DNA of 64,000 nt, from NCBI RefSeq assembly GCF_000802965.1, contig NZ_JSAK01000008.1, positions 225,220 to 289,219 of the forward strand. The letters run 5' to 3'. Under the pieces are notes generated by a model. The model worked only from the letters and a program-made list of their open reading frames with translations. It was not told the origin of the DNA and ran no database searches. Position numbers and translations under genes: made by a program. Positions 54,502 through 63,390 of the stretch are shown in pieces. Numbering within the stretch: the stretch's first letter is position 1; every line of letters begins with the position of its first letter. Source of the stretch: Pseudomonas fluorescens (GTDB lineage Bacteria; Pseudomonadota; Gammaproteobacteria; Pseudomonadales; Pseudomonadaceae).

Positions 54502-55169
54502 ACTCCAGCCTCCCCGTCGCCGATCAATCGACCACGTTGCAGGGTCAGCATGCGGTGGCGCATGCGGGCGATCAGTGCCAGGTCGTGACTGGCGATCAAC
54601 ACGCTGGTGCCCAGACGGTTGATGTCTTCGAACACGCCCATGATTTCTGCCGCCAGGCGCGGGTCGAGGTTACCGGTCGGTTCGTCCGCCAGCAGCAGGG
54701 CCGGGCGGTGAACGATGGCGCGGGCAATGCCGACACGCTGTTGCTGACCGGTGGACAGGTCGCCAGGGTACAAATCGGTCTTGTCCGAGAGCGCCACGCG
54801 CTCCAGGGCCGAATCCACGCGCTTGGCGATTTCAGCCTTGGACAGACCAAGAATCTGCAACGGCAGCGCGACGTTGTTAAACACCGTGCGATCGAACAGC
54901 AACTGATGGTTCTGGAACACCACGCCGATCTGCCGACGCAGAAATGGAATCTGTGCGTTGCTGATGGTGCTCAGATCCTGCCCGGCCAGCAGCAATTTGC
55001 CGGTGGTTGGACGCTCCATCGCCAGCAGCAGGCGCAACAGGGTGCTTTTACCGGCGCCAGAATGGCCGGTGACAAACAAAAACTCGCCCCGACGGACTCG
55101 AAAGCTCAGCTCATGCAAGCCGACGTGACCGTTCGGGTAGCGTTTACCGACCTGTTCGAAACGAATCAT
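54498..55169 (-). CDS. ftsE: Cell-division ATP-binding protein FtsE
   Basis: ABC-type ATPase, 223 residues. Walker A VTGHSGAGKSTLLRLLL, signature LSTGQQQRVGIARA, Walker B ALLLADEPTGNLD and H-loop VLIASHDLALI are all intact. Works with FtsX. Start and stop overlap both neighbours by 4 nt, so ftsY-ftsE-ftsX are translated as a tightly coupled set. Confidence 0.96.
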   Translation of the reverse strand: MIRFEQVGKRYPNGHVGLHELSFRVRRGEFLFVTGHSGAGKSTLLRLLLAMERPTTGKLLLAGQDLSTISNAQIPFLRRQIGVVFQNHQLLFDRTVFNNVALPLQILGLSKAEIAKRVDSALERVALSDKTDLYPGDLSTGQQQRVGIARAIVHRPALLLADEPTGNLDPRLAAEIMGVFEDINRLGTSVLIASHDLALIARMRHRMLTLQRGRLIGDGEAGV

Positions 55170-56698
55170 GAACGCTCCCGCTCGGCAAATAGTGCCTGGA
55201 CAAAGGGTTCTGCTTCAAAGGTGCGCAAATCGTCGATGCCTTCGCCGACGCCGATGTAGCGAATCGGTAGACCGAACTGCTTGGCCAGGGCGAAAATCAC
55301 CCCACCCTTGGCGGTGCCATCAAGCTTGGTCAGAGCCAGGCCGGTCAGTTCGACGGTCTGGTTGAACTGTTTGGCCTGGTTGATGGCGTTCTGGCCGGTA
55401 CCGGCGTCGAGCACCAACAACACCTCGTGCGGCGCGTCGGCATCGAGTTTGCTGATGACCCGGCGAACCTTTTTCAGCTCTTCCATCAGGTTGTCTTTGG
55501 TGTGCAGGCGGCCGGCGGTATCGGCGATCAGTACATCGATGCCACGGGCCTTGGCGGCCTGCACAGCGTCGAAGATTACCGAAGCCGAGTCGGCACCAGT
55601 GTGCTGGGCAATGACCGGAATCTTGTTGCGCTCACCCCAGACCTGCAATTGCTCGACCGCTGCGGCGCGGAAAGTGTCGCCGGCAGCGAGCATGACTTTC
55701 TTGCCTTCCAGCTGCAGCTTCTTCGCCAGCTTGCCGATGGTGGTGGTCTTGCCGGCGCCGTTGACGCCAACCACCAGAATCACGAACGGCTTGTTCTGCG
55801 AGGAGATTTTCAGCGGCTGCTCGACGGGCTTGAGCATCGCCGCCAGCTCGGCTTGCAGGGATTTGTACAGTGCATCGGAATCGGCCAGCTCTTTGCGCGC
55901 GACCTTCTGGGTCAGGCGCTGAATGATCACCGACGTGGCTTCGACGCCGACGTCGGCGGTCAGCAGGCGGGTTTCGAGGTCATCGAGCAATTCGTCATCG
56001 ATGGCTTTCTTGCCCAGAAACAGGCTGGCCATGCCTTCGCCGATGCTGGCGCTGGTCTTGGACAGGCCTTGCTTGAGGCGGGCGAAGAAACCGGCTTTGG
56101 TTTCTTCGGTGCGTACCGGTTCTACCGGGGCTTCGACGGGGGCGGCGACAACCGGGGTAATAACAGGTGCAGGTGCAGGTGCAGGTGCAGGTGCAGGTGC
56201 AGGTGCAGGTGCAGGTGCAGGCTCTGGCGCTTGAACAATCGGCGCAACGGGCGGAGAAACGAATGCAGGGACCGCCGGCTCAGGCGCAACTTCAACGACT
56301 GGCGCAACAACCGGTTCAACCACTGGCGCGTGAATCGGCTCCGGCGCCAAAACAGCCTGCGCAGGAATCGGCGGCGTCACATGCGGCGCCTGCTCTTCGA
56401 CCAGCGCCACCGGCTCTTCCGCCACCGGCAACGTCAGCCAAGGCTCAGCGGCCGGGGTCAGCGGCAGTTCGGCCACGATTTCAGGTTCAGGCTCGGCTAC
56501 CGGCTGCAGCACCGGCTCGGCGATTGGCAACACAACGGGCGCTGGCTCTGCATCTATTACCGGCGCGGGAGTCGGCTCAGGAAGTGGCTGTGGCTGTTCG
56601 ACGACGGGTTCCTGCGGTTTTTTACGCAGCCATCCGAACAGGCTTTTCTTTTCGCCAGCCGCAGCTGGGGTCTTCTTGTCGTCGTTGGAACCAAACAT
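55166..56698 (-). CDS. ftsY: Signal recognition particle receptor FtsY
   Basis: SRP receptor GTPase that delivers ribosomes making membrane proteins to the translocon. 510 residues. The N-terminal 200 residues are a Pro/Ala/Glu-rich acidic region including a run of about ten Ala-Pro dipeptides coded by the hexanucleotide tract at 56164-56221. The NG domain follows: four-helix N domain from about residue 205 ([22 protein letters not shown]), G1 [48 protein letters not shown] and [12 protein letters not shown]. First gene of the ftsY-ftsE-ftsX set. Confidence 0.95.
   Translation of the reverse strand: MFGSNDDKKTPAAAGEKKSLFGWLRKKPQEPVVEQPQPLPEPTPAPVIDAEPAPVVLPIAEPVLQPVAEPEPEIVAELPLTPAAEPWLTLPVAEEPVALVEEQAPHVTPPIPAQAVLAPEPIHAPVVEPVVAPVVEVAPEPAVPAFVSPPVAPIVQAPEPAPAPAPAPAPAPAPAPAPVITPVVAAPVEAPVEPVRTEETKAGFFARLKQGLSKTSASIGEGMASLFLGKKAIDDELLDDLETRLLTADVGVEATSVIIQRLTQKVARKELADSDALYKSLQAELAAMLKPVEQPLKISSQNKPFVILVVGVNGAGKTTTIGKLAKKLQLEGKKVMLAAGDTFRAAAVEQLQVWGERNKIPVIAQHTGADSASVIFDAVQAAKARGIDVLIADTAGRLHTKDNLMEELKKVRRVISKLDADAPHEVLLVLDAGTGQNAINQAKQFNQTVELTGLALTKLDGTAKGGVIFALAKQFGLPIRYIGVGEGIDDLRTFEAEPFVQALFAERERS
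56164..56221. repeat. Hexanucleotide tandem repeat (CAGGTG, about 9.7 copies) in ftsY
   Basis: 58 bp of perfect CAGGTG units, read on the ftsY strand as alternating Ala and Pro codons. Copy-number change would stay in frame because the unit is six bases. Confidence 0.93.
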
Positions 56699-57041
56699 GG
56701 AGGACGGCTATCTCACGGTAGCGACGCGCCAATGGCGCCCCGGCAAATAAAAATTCGATGCAGAACAGACTGCGATTGACCCAGCTTGTTCACGCGCAAC
56801 ATTTTGTCGAGGTACCAACAGCACCTCAAAGGTCGATTAATACGAAGGACTGGAACGGCATCGTCGGCGAAAACACAGAGTTTAGCTGACAAACTCAAAG
56901 CTTCTGCCGGTAACCCATACAACCTTCCGGCCGATCAAAGGCCTGATAGGCGTGGCCGCCAGTAAAACGGATCAGTATCCTAGCACCCTCTCGCCCGCTG
57001 ACGCTAAGAACAAGCGGGCAGCCCCAAAGGTTTAAAAACGA
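56699..57041. other. Divergent intergenic region between ftsY and the M16 peptidase gene
   Basis: 343 bp without a credible gene or REPIN. It should hold the promoters of the ftsY-ftsE-ftsX unit and of the peptidase pair. No clear -35/-10 boxes were found; TATCCT at 56976-56981 is a weak -10 candidate for the plus strand. Confidence 0.6.
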
Positions 57042-58397
57042 ATGAATGCTCTAGCCCGCCGCGCCGCAGGCCTGCTGCTCAGCACAGTTTGCCTGCCTCT
57101 TTCAGCCCTGGCTGCCGACCCGCAACCCACCCATGAATTCACCCTCGACAACGGATTGAAGGTCGTCGTGCGCGAAGACCATCGTGCGCCGGTGGTGGTT
57201 TCCCAGGTCTGGTACAAAGTCGGCTCCAGCTACGAGACGCCCGGTCAAACCGGTTTGTCCCACGCACTGGAACACATGATGTTCAAGGGCAGCGAGAAAG
57301 TCGGCCCCGGCGAAGCCTCGCTGATCCTGCGCGACCTCGGCGCCGAAGAGAACGCTTTCACCAGCGACGACTTCACCGCGTATTACCAGGTGCTGGCCCG
57401 CGACCGTCTGGGTGTGGCCTTCGAGCTGGAAGCTGACCGCATGGCCAGCCTGCGCCTGCCGGCCGACGAGTTCGCCCGGGAAATCGAAGTCATTAAAGAA
57501 GAACGTCGCCTGCGCACCGACGACAAACCGATGTCCAAGGCCTATGAGCGCTTCAAGGCCATGGCTTACCCGGCCAGCGGCTATCACACGCCCACCATCG
57601 GCTGGATGGCGGATCTGGATCGCATGAAGGTCGAAGAGCTGCGCCATTGGTACCAATCCTGGTACGTGCCGAATAACGCCACGCTGGTGGTGGTTGGCGA
57701 CGTGACCCCGGACGAAGTCAAAACCCTGGCCCAGCGCTACTTCGGCCCGATCGCCAAACGCGACGTGCCATCAGCGAAGATTCCGCTGGAACTGGCCGAG
57801 CCCGGCGAACGCCAGATCACCCTGCACGTGAAGACCCAATTGCCCAGCCTGATGCTGGCCTTCAACGTGCCGAGCATCGCTACCGCCGAAGACAAACGCT
57901 CGGTGAATGCCTTGCGCCTGATTTCGGCCCTGCTCGACGGCGGCTACAGCGCACGTATCCCGACGCAACTGGAACGCGGCGAAGAGCTGGTGTCCGGTGG
58001 ATCGTCGAGCTACGACGCCTACACCCGTGGTGACAGCCTGTTCACCTTGTCGGCTTCGCCAAACACGCAGAAAAACAAAACCATCGACCAGGCGGAAGCC
58101 GGTTTGTGGAAGCTGCTCGAACAGCTGAAAACCACTGCGCCGTCCGCCGAAGAACTGGAGCGCGTGCGTGCACAGGTCATCGCCGGACTGGTCTACGAGC
58201 GCGACTCGATCACCAGCCAGGCCACCGCTATCGGCCAACTGGAGACCGTCGGCCTGTCCTGGAAACTGATGGACACCGAACTCGCCGATCTGGAAAGCGT
58301 GACACCGCAAGACATCCAGAACGCCGCCAAGCTGTATTTCACCCGCGAACGTCTCAGCGTCGCCCATGTACTGCCAGAGGAGACGACTCATGAGTGA
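57042..58397 (+). CDS. M16-family zinc metallopeptidase (catalytic member of a pair)
   Basis: A 451-residue exported peptidase of the pitrilysin/processing-peptidase type. A signal peptide (to about ALAADPQ) precedes DNGLKVVVREDHRAPVVVSQVWYKVGSSYE and the inverted zinc motif HALEH (about residues 73-77) in LSHALEHMMFKG; the second-shell acidic stretch EIEVIKEERR follows. M16 peptidases of this kind usually pair an active and an inactive subunit, and the next gene fits as the latter, overlapping by 8 nt. Substrate unknown. Confidence 0.9.
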   Translation: MNALARRAAGLLLSTVCLPLSALAADPQPTHEFTLDNGLKVVVREDHRAPVVVSQVWYKVGSSYETPGQTGLSHALEHMMFKGSEKVGPGEASLILRDLGAEENAFTSDDFTAYYQVLARDRLGVAFELEADRMASLRLPADEFAREIEVIKEERRLRTDDKPMSKAYERFKAMAYPASGYHTPTIGWMADLDRMKVEELRHWYQSWYVPNNATLVVVGDVTPDEVKTLAQRYFGPIAKRDVPSAKIPLELAEPGERQITLHVKTQLPSLMLAFNVPSIATAEDKRSVNALRLISALLDGGYSARIPTQLERGEELVSGGSSSYDAYTRGDSLFTLSASPNTQKNKTIDQAEAGLWKLLEQLKTTAPSAEELERVRAQVIAGLVYERDSITSQATAIGQLETVGLSWKLMDTELADLESVTPQDIQNAAKLYFTRERLSVAHVLPEETTHE

Positions 58398-59880
58398 GCG
58401 TAAAAAACCACGCCTGGCCCTGCTCGGCCTGATCGTCGTCGCCCTGATCGGGTCCGCCGCGTTCTATTTCTCGAAAACCGATGAGTCCAATGCCAGCGAA
58501 GCGCTGGACAAAGCCAAGGCCAGCCAGAAGCTGCAATCGCTGACCGAACTCAACGGCAAGGCGCCGAGCCATCGCAAACTCGACGTGCAGACCTGGAACA
58601 CCGCCGAAGGCGCCAAGGTACTGTTTGTCGAAGCGCGTGAGTTGCCGATGTTCGACATGCGCCTGATCTTTGCCGCCGGCAGTAGCCAGGACGGCGACGC
58701 GCCCGGTTTGGCACTGCTAACCAACGCCATGCTTAACGAAGGCGTGGCCGGCAAGGACGTCAGCGTCATCGCCCAGGGCTTCGAAGGCCTGGGCGCCGAT
58801 TTCGGCAATGGCGCTTACAAAGACATGGCCGTTGCGTCCCTGCGCAGCCTCAGCGCTGTGGATAAACGTGAACCGGCGTTAAAGCTGTTTACCGAAGTCG
58901 TCGGCAAACCCACCTTCCCTGCCGACTCGTTTGCCCGTATCAAGAACCAGATGCTCGCCGGTTTCGAGTATCAGAAACAGAACCCCGGCAAACTGGCCAG
59001 CCTGGAACTGATGAACCGCTTGTACGGCGATCATCCGTACGCGCATGCCAGCGACGGCGCCGCCAACACCGTTCCAGGCATAACCGTTGCGCAATTGCGG
59101 GCCTTCCACGAGAAAGCCTACGCAGCAGGCAACGTGGTGATCGCGCTGGTTGGTGACTTGTCCCGCGCCGAAGCCGAAGCCATTGCCGCGCAGGTTTCCG
59201 CTGGCCTGCCCAAGGGCCCGGCGCTGCCGAAGATCGCACAACCGGCCGAACCCAAGGCCAGCATCGGTCACATCGAATTCCCGTCGAAGCAGACCAACCT
59301 GATGCTCGCCCAACTGGGCATCGACCGTGACGATCCCGACTACGCGGCACTGTCCATGGGCAACCAGATTCTTGGCGGCGGCGGTTTCGGTACTCGACTG
59401 ATGAGCGAAGTGCGCGAGAAGCGTGGCCTGGCTTACGGCGTGTATTCGGGCTTCACCCCGATGCAGGCGCGCGGCCCGTTCCTGATCAACCTGCAAACCC
59501 GCGCCGAAATGAGCGAGGGCACCCTGAAACTGGTGCAGGACGTTCTCGCGGACTACCTTAAAACCGGGCCGACCGAAAAAGAGCTCGACGACGCCAAGCG
59601 CGAACTGGCTGGCAGTTTCCCACTGTCCACCGCCAGCAACGCCGATATCGTCGGCCAACTGGGCGCCATCGGCTTCTATAATCTGCCGCTGAGTCATCTG
59701 GAAGACTTCATGCAACAGTCCCAGAACCTGACCGTCGAGCAAGTCAAAGCTGCACTGAACAAACACCTGAGCACGGACAAAATGGTCATCGTCAGCGCTG
59801 GCCCGACCGTGCCGCAAAAGCCGTTACCGGCCCCTACTGATAAACCTGCCGAGCAACCGCTCGGGGTTCCGGAGCATTAA
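58390..59880 (+). CDS. M16-family peptidase-like protein lacking the zinc motif
   Basis: A 496-residue M16 homologue with an N-terminal membrane anchor (KPRLALLGLIVVALIGSAAFYF). No HxxEH is present at the expected place: the corresponding region reads APGLALLTNAMLNEG. The C-terminal half keeps the family RY-type segment in GGGGFGTRLMSEVREKRGLAYGVYSGF. It is likely the non-catalytic partner of the preceding peptidase. ATG 58390 (MSERKKPRLALLG) was preferred to an upstream start inside the previous gene. Stop and rsmD start overlap (TAATG). Confidence 0.88.
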   Translation: MSERKKPRLALLGLIVVALIGSAAFYFSKTDESNASEALDKAKASQKLQSLTELNGKAPSHRKLDVQTWNTAEGAKVLFVEARELPMFDMRLIFAAGSSQDGDAPGLALLTNAMLNEGVAGKDVSVIAQGFEGLGADFGNGAYKDMAVASLRSLSAVDKREPALKLFTEVVGKPTFPADSFARIKNQMLAGFEYQKQNPGKLASLELMNRLYGDHPYAHASDGAANTVPGITVAQLRAFHEKAYAAGNVVIALVGDLSRAEAEAIAAQVSAGLPKGPALPKIAQPAEPKASIGHIEFPSKQTNLMLAQLGIDRDDPDYAALSMGNQILGGGGFGTRLMSEVREKRGLAYGVYSGFTPMQARGPFLINLQTRAEMSEGTLKLVQDVLADYLKTGPTEKELDDAKRELAGSFPLSTASNADIVGQLGAIGFYNLPLSHLEDFMQQSQNLTVEQVKAALNKHLSTDKMVIVSAGPTVPQKPLPAPTDKPAEQPLGVPEH

Positions 59881-60494
59881 TGGCTACTTCCCGTCCTAAA
59901 AAACCTGTTCACAACGTGCACAACGGCGTGAACCAATTGCGCATCATCGGCGGCGAATGGCGCAGCCGTAAGCTGAGCTTCCCTGATGCCCCAGGCCTGC
60001 GCCCGACGCCGGACCGCGTGCGTGAAACCCTGTTCAACTGGCTCGCGCCTTATGTTCCCGGCGCCAAGGTGCTCGATCCGTTCGCCGGCAGCGGCGCGCT
60101 GTTTCTCGAAGCCTTGTCCCGTGGCGCCGCCATGGGCCAGGCGCTGGACTCCAGCAGCCTTGCGGTATCCAGCCTCAAGGAACACTTGGGCACGCTGCGT
60201 TGCACCACAGGCCAGGTGCAGACCGCCGATGCGCTGCGCTATCTGGAAACCCAGCCAGCGGTTGCTTACGACCTGGTGTTCCTCGATCCGCCGTTCAACC
60301 AGAACCTGCTGCCCACTGTTTGCACATTGCTCGAAGAGCGCCAATGGCTGGCCGAAGAGGCATGGGTGTACACCGAAAGCGAAAGCGCGCCGTCGACCCT
60401 CGGCCTGCCGGGCAACTGGCGCCTGCACCGGGAGCAAAAATCCGGACGGGTCTACTATTCGTTGTGGCAACGTATGGCAGAGATCACCGGCTGA
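59880..60494 (+). CDS. rsmD: 16S rRNA (guanine-966-N2)-methyltransferase
   Basis: 204 residues. Makes m2G966 in 16S rRNA. LRIIGGEWRSRKLSFP, RPTPDRVRETLFNWL and VLDPFAGSGALFLEALSRGA form the SAM region, and LVFLDPPFNQNLL has the catalytic DPPF motif. Translationally coupled to the M16 pair by a one-base overlap. Confidence 0.95.
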   Translation: MATSRPKKPVHNVHNGVNQLRIIGGEWRSRKLSFPDAPGLRPTPDRVRETLFNWLAPYVPGAKVLDPFAGSGALFLEALSRGAAMGQALDSSSLAVSSLKEHLGTLRCTTGQVQTADALRYLETQPAVAYDLVFLDPPFNQNLLPTVCTLLEERQWLAEEAWVYTESESAPSTLGLPGNWRLHREQKSGRVYYSLWQRMAEITG

Positions 60495-60557
60495 TCGGCC
60501 TGCCTGAACAAGGCGCACGCCTCATCGCAGGCATGCGCCGCTGCTTCGAGAACAATC

Positions 60558-61556
60558 GTGTCCCATCCGTCAGAACGCTTCACCCCCGCCTTCGGCCTCG
60601 GCAACCCGCACTTGCAGACCTTGTGGGGGCCGCTGTGGCGCAAAACCACGCACATCGAGCGCGAGCGCGAACGCTTGTGGCTTGAGGATGGCGACTTCCT
60701 CGATCTCGACTGGCACGGCCCGCACAGCGCCGAAGCGCCGTTGGTGTTGGTGCTGCATGGCCTCACCGGTTCATCGAATTCGCCGTACGTGGCCGGCATG
60801 CAAAAGGCGCTCGGGAATCAGGGTTGGGCCAGCGTCGCGCTGAACTGGCGTGGTTGCTCAGGCGAACCCAATCTGTTGCCGCGCAGCTACCATTCCGGCG
60901 CCAGTGAAGACCTGGCCGAAGCCATCAAGCACCTGCGGGCCAAACGGCCACTCGCCCCGCTGTATGCGGTTGGATATTCCCTGGGCGGCAATGTCTTGCT
61001 CAAGCATCTGGGCGAGACCGGCAGCGACAGTGGCGTGCTTGGTGCCGTGGCGGTGTCGGTGCCGTTTCGTCTGGACCAGTGCGCCGACCGCATCGGCCAA
61101 GGTTTTTCCAAGGTCTATCAGGCGCACTTCATGCGCGAGATGCTGGCCTATATCAAGAACAAGCAGCGGCAATTCCAGCATGACGGGCGTGAGGATGGCC
61201 TGGCGGCATTGGCCGCGCTCGGCTCGTTGGAAAACATGCGCACGTTCTGGGACTTCGATGGCCGCGTGACCGCGCCACTGAACGGTTACGTGGATGCCGA
61301 GGATTACTACCGTCGTGCTTCCAGTCGCTACTTCCTTGGGGAAATACGTACGCCGACCCTGATCATTCAGGCAGCGGACGATCCCTTCGTTTTTCCCCAC
61401 AGCCTGCCGCACGCCGATGAGTTATCCGCCTGCACGCAATTCGAGTTACAGGCCAAGGGCGGTCATGTCGGATTCGTCGACGGCTCTGTCCGTCAGCCGG
61501 GCTACTACCTCGAACGGCGCATTCCTCAATGGCTGACCACCGCAGGTCGCGGGTAA
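60558..61556 (+). CDS. YheT-family alpha/beta hydrolase
   Basis: A 332-residue hydrolase of the YheT/ABHD1-3 group (PAFGLGNPHLQTLWGPLWRK at the start, LVLHGLTGSSNSPYVAGMQ, nucleophile elbow GYSLGGNVLLKHLGE, acid in IQAADDPFVFP, His in AKGGHVGFVDG). The start is GTG 60558, giving a conserved N terminus; no ATG is near. Substrate not known, though relatives act on lipid esters. Confidence 0.88.
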   Translation: MSHPSERFTPAFGLGNPHLQTLWGPLWRKTTHIERERERLWLEDGDFLDLDWHGPHSAEAPLVLVLHGLTGSSNSPYVAGMQKALGNQGWASVALNWRGCSGEPNLLPRSYHSGASEDLAEAIKHLRAKRPLAPLYAVGYSLGGNVLLKHLGETGSDSGVLGAVAVSVPFRLDQCADRIGQGFSKVYQAHFMREMLAYIKNKQRQFQHDGREDGLAALAALGSLENMRTFWDFDGRVTAPLNGYVDAEDYYRRASSRYFLGEIRTPTLIIQAADDPFVFPHSLPHADELSACTQFELQAKGGHVGFVDGSVRQPGYYLERRIPQWLTTAGRG

Positions 61557-61559
61557 GCA

Positions 61560-62409
61560 ATGACCAGCGATCAGGGCGAGTCCATTCACTTCTGGCAAAC
61601 CGCACCGCTGGCCGGAGTCGAGTTGTTATCGGCGCGCTACATCGATCACCGTTTCGCGCCCCATGTGCATGACGGTTACGTGATCGGCATGATCATGGCC
61701 GGCGCCCAGCGTTACCGCTATCGCGGCGCCGAGCATCTGGCGGGCAGCGGCACGCTGGTGCTGATCAACCCTGATGAACTGCACACCGGTCACAAGGGCA
61801 CGGAGGACGGCTGGCTGTACCGGGCGTTTTATCCGGACAGCGGGCAGATTCTGTCGCTGCTGGCCGAACTCGAACTGCCGACCCACAATCTCCCGGCGTT
61901 TGGCGCCACGCTGTATCGCGACGCGGATCTGGTGAACGGTTTCTGCCAGCTGCATCGGCTGTTGGAAAGCCCAGCCACGGCATTGCAACAACAAACCGCC
62001 TGGCGCGAGCTGATGCTGTCGCTGCTGCAGCGTCACGGGTCGGTGCCTGATGCCGGCAAACCTGGCAAGGAACACCGGGCGGTGACGTTGGCCAAGGACT
62101 TGCTGCAAACGCAATTGGCCGCGCCACCCTCGCTGGAAGAACTGGCGGCGGCGGTGAACCTGTCGCCTTTCCATTCGCCCGTGTATTCCGTCGTGCTACC
62201 GGCATGCCGCCGCACACCTGGCTGATGCAGCAGCGCATCGCCCGGGCGCGGGCGTTGTTGCAGAGTGGTGTTTACCGCTGGAAGTGGCGACGCAATTGGG
62301 TTTTGCCGACCAGAGTCATCTGAGTCGGCAGTTCAAGCAGGTGTATGGGGTGGGGCCGGGGGCGTATCGCAGTGCCGGGCAATCACTCAAGAAATCAATA
62401 CGACTGTAG
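61560..62409 (+). pseudogene. AraC-family regulator disrupted by two frameshifts
   Basis: The reading frame from ATG 61560 gives the AraC-type sensing domain (HFWQTAPLAGVELLSARYIDHRFAPHVHDGYVIGM, LVLINPDELHTGHKG) and the first part of the helix-turn-helix region (PSLEELAAAVNLSPFH). At about 62174 a single T seems missing; shifting one base restores the FARVFRRATGMPPHTWLMQQ block. Near 62270 another base is missing, and a second shift restores LPLEVATQLGFADQSHLSRQ. The last frame ends at TAG 62407-62409, inside the REPIN. As sequenced, the first frame stops at 62225 without the second helix-turn-helix. Either a decaying gene or two sequencing errors. Confidence 0.82.
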
Positions 62410-62492
62410 GAGCTGGCTTGCCAGCGATGAACGATAACGCGGTCATCCTGAAGTACCGCGTCGCTTCTATCGCTGGCAAGCCAGCTCCTACA
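62405..62492. repeat. REPIN, GGAGCTGGCTTGCCAGCGAT family, abutting the AraC pseudogene
   Basis: TGTAGGAGCTGGCTTGCCAG and inverse CTGGCAAGCCAGCTCCTACA. The first TAG of its conserved CTGTAGGAG is the stop of the pseudogene's last frame. Confidence 0.92.
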
Positions 62493-62503
62493 GAAGCGTG
62501 CGT

Positions 62504-63358
62504 TTATTCGCCTGTTGCGATTGCGCGTGAAGGATCATTGATCCACTCACTCCACGATCCCGCATACAACGCCCCCAACGGATAACCCGCCAGACACAAC
62601 GCAAACAGGTTGTGACAAGCCGTCACGCCTGAGCCGCAATACGCCACCAGATCATTCGGCGAGCGGACACCCAACTTCGCGGCAAAGCGCTGCTTGAGCT
62701 GATCGGCCGGCAGAAAGCGTCCGTCGCTGCCAAGGTTGTCGGTGAACGCGGCACATTGCGCGCCGGGGATGTGTCCGGCAACCGGGTCGATCGGCTCCAC
62801 TTCGCCCTTGAAGCGTGGCAAGGCGCGGGCGTCGAGCAAGGTCAGTTCGGGTTTGGCGAGACGCTTCTGCAACCGTTCTGCACTGAGCAGCAACGAATCG
62901 TCAGGCTTGCCGGTAAATGACCCGCGGGTGATCGACGGCGCATCCAGGCTCAACGGCAAACCGGCCGCGTGCCAGGCCTTGAGCCCGCCATCGAGGATGA
63001 ACACGCCATTACGTTTGCCCAGCCAGGCCAGCAGCCACCAAGCCCGCGCAGCGAAGGCACCCGGGCCGTCGTCGTACAAAACCACTTCACTGTCAGCGTT
63101 GATACCCCAGGCTTGCAAGCGCTCGATCAAGTCGCCCGGTTCCGGCAACGGATGACGCCCGGTCACGCCCTTGACCACCTTCCCGCTGAGATCACGCTCA
63201 AGATCGGCAAAACTCGACCCGGCGATGTGTCCTTCGGCATAGCTGCGCTGACCGTAATCCGGGTCTTCGAGGGCAAAACGACAATCCAGAATCACCAGCC
63301 CCGGCTGGTCCTTTTTCAGGTCCAGTGCTTGCGGGCTGATCAGTTGCGCAATGGGCAT
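62504..63358 (-). CDS. sseA: 3-mercaptopyruvate sulfurtransferase SseA
   Basis: A two-domain rhodanese of 284 residues. The N-terminal domain shows VILDCRFALEDPDYGQRSYAEGHIAG (non-catalytic), then VVLYDDGPGAFAARAWWLL; the C-terminal domain carries LTLLDARALPRFKGEVEPIDPVAGHIPGA and the active-site loop YCGSGVTACHN (Cys about residue 240), the CGSGVTA form of mercaptopyruvate rather than thiosulfate sulfurtransferases. Convergent with the AraC pseudogene across a REPIN. Confidence 0.94.
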   Translation of the reverse strand: MPIAQLISPQALDLKKDQPGLVILDCRFALEDPDYGQRSYAEGHIAGSSFADLERDLSGKVVKGVTGRHPLPEPGDLIERLQAWGINADSEVVLYDDGPGAFAARAWWLLAWLGKRNGVFILDGGLKAWHAAGLPLSLDAPSITRGSFTGKPDDSLLLSAERLQKRLAKPELTLLDARALPRFKGEVEPIDPVAGHIPGAQCAAFTDNLGSDGRFLPADQLKQRFAAKLGVRSPNDLVAYCGSGVTACHNLFALCLAGYPLGALYAGSWSEWINDPSRAIATGE

Positions 63359-63390
63359 AACGGGCTCCTGTGATTGGGCGAAACCCGATC

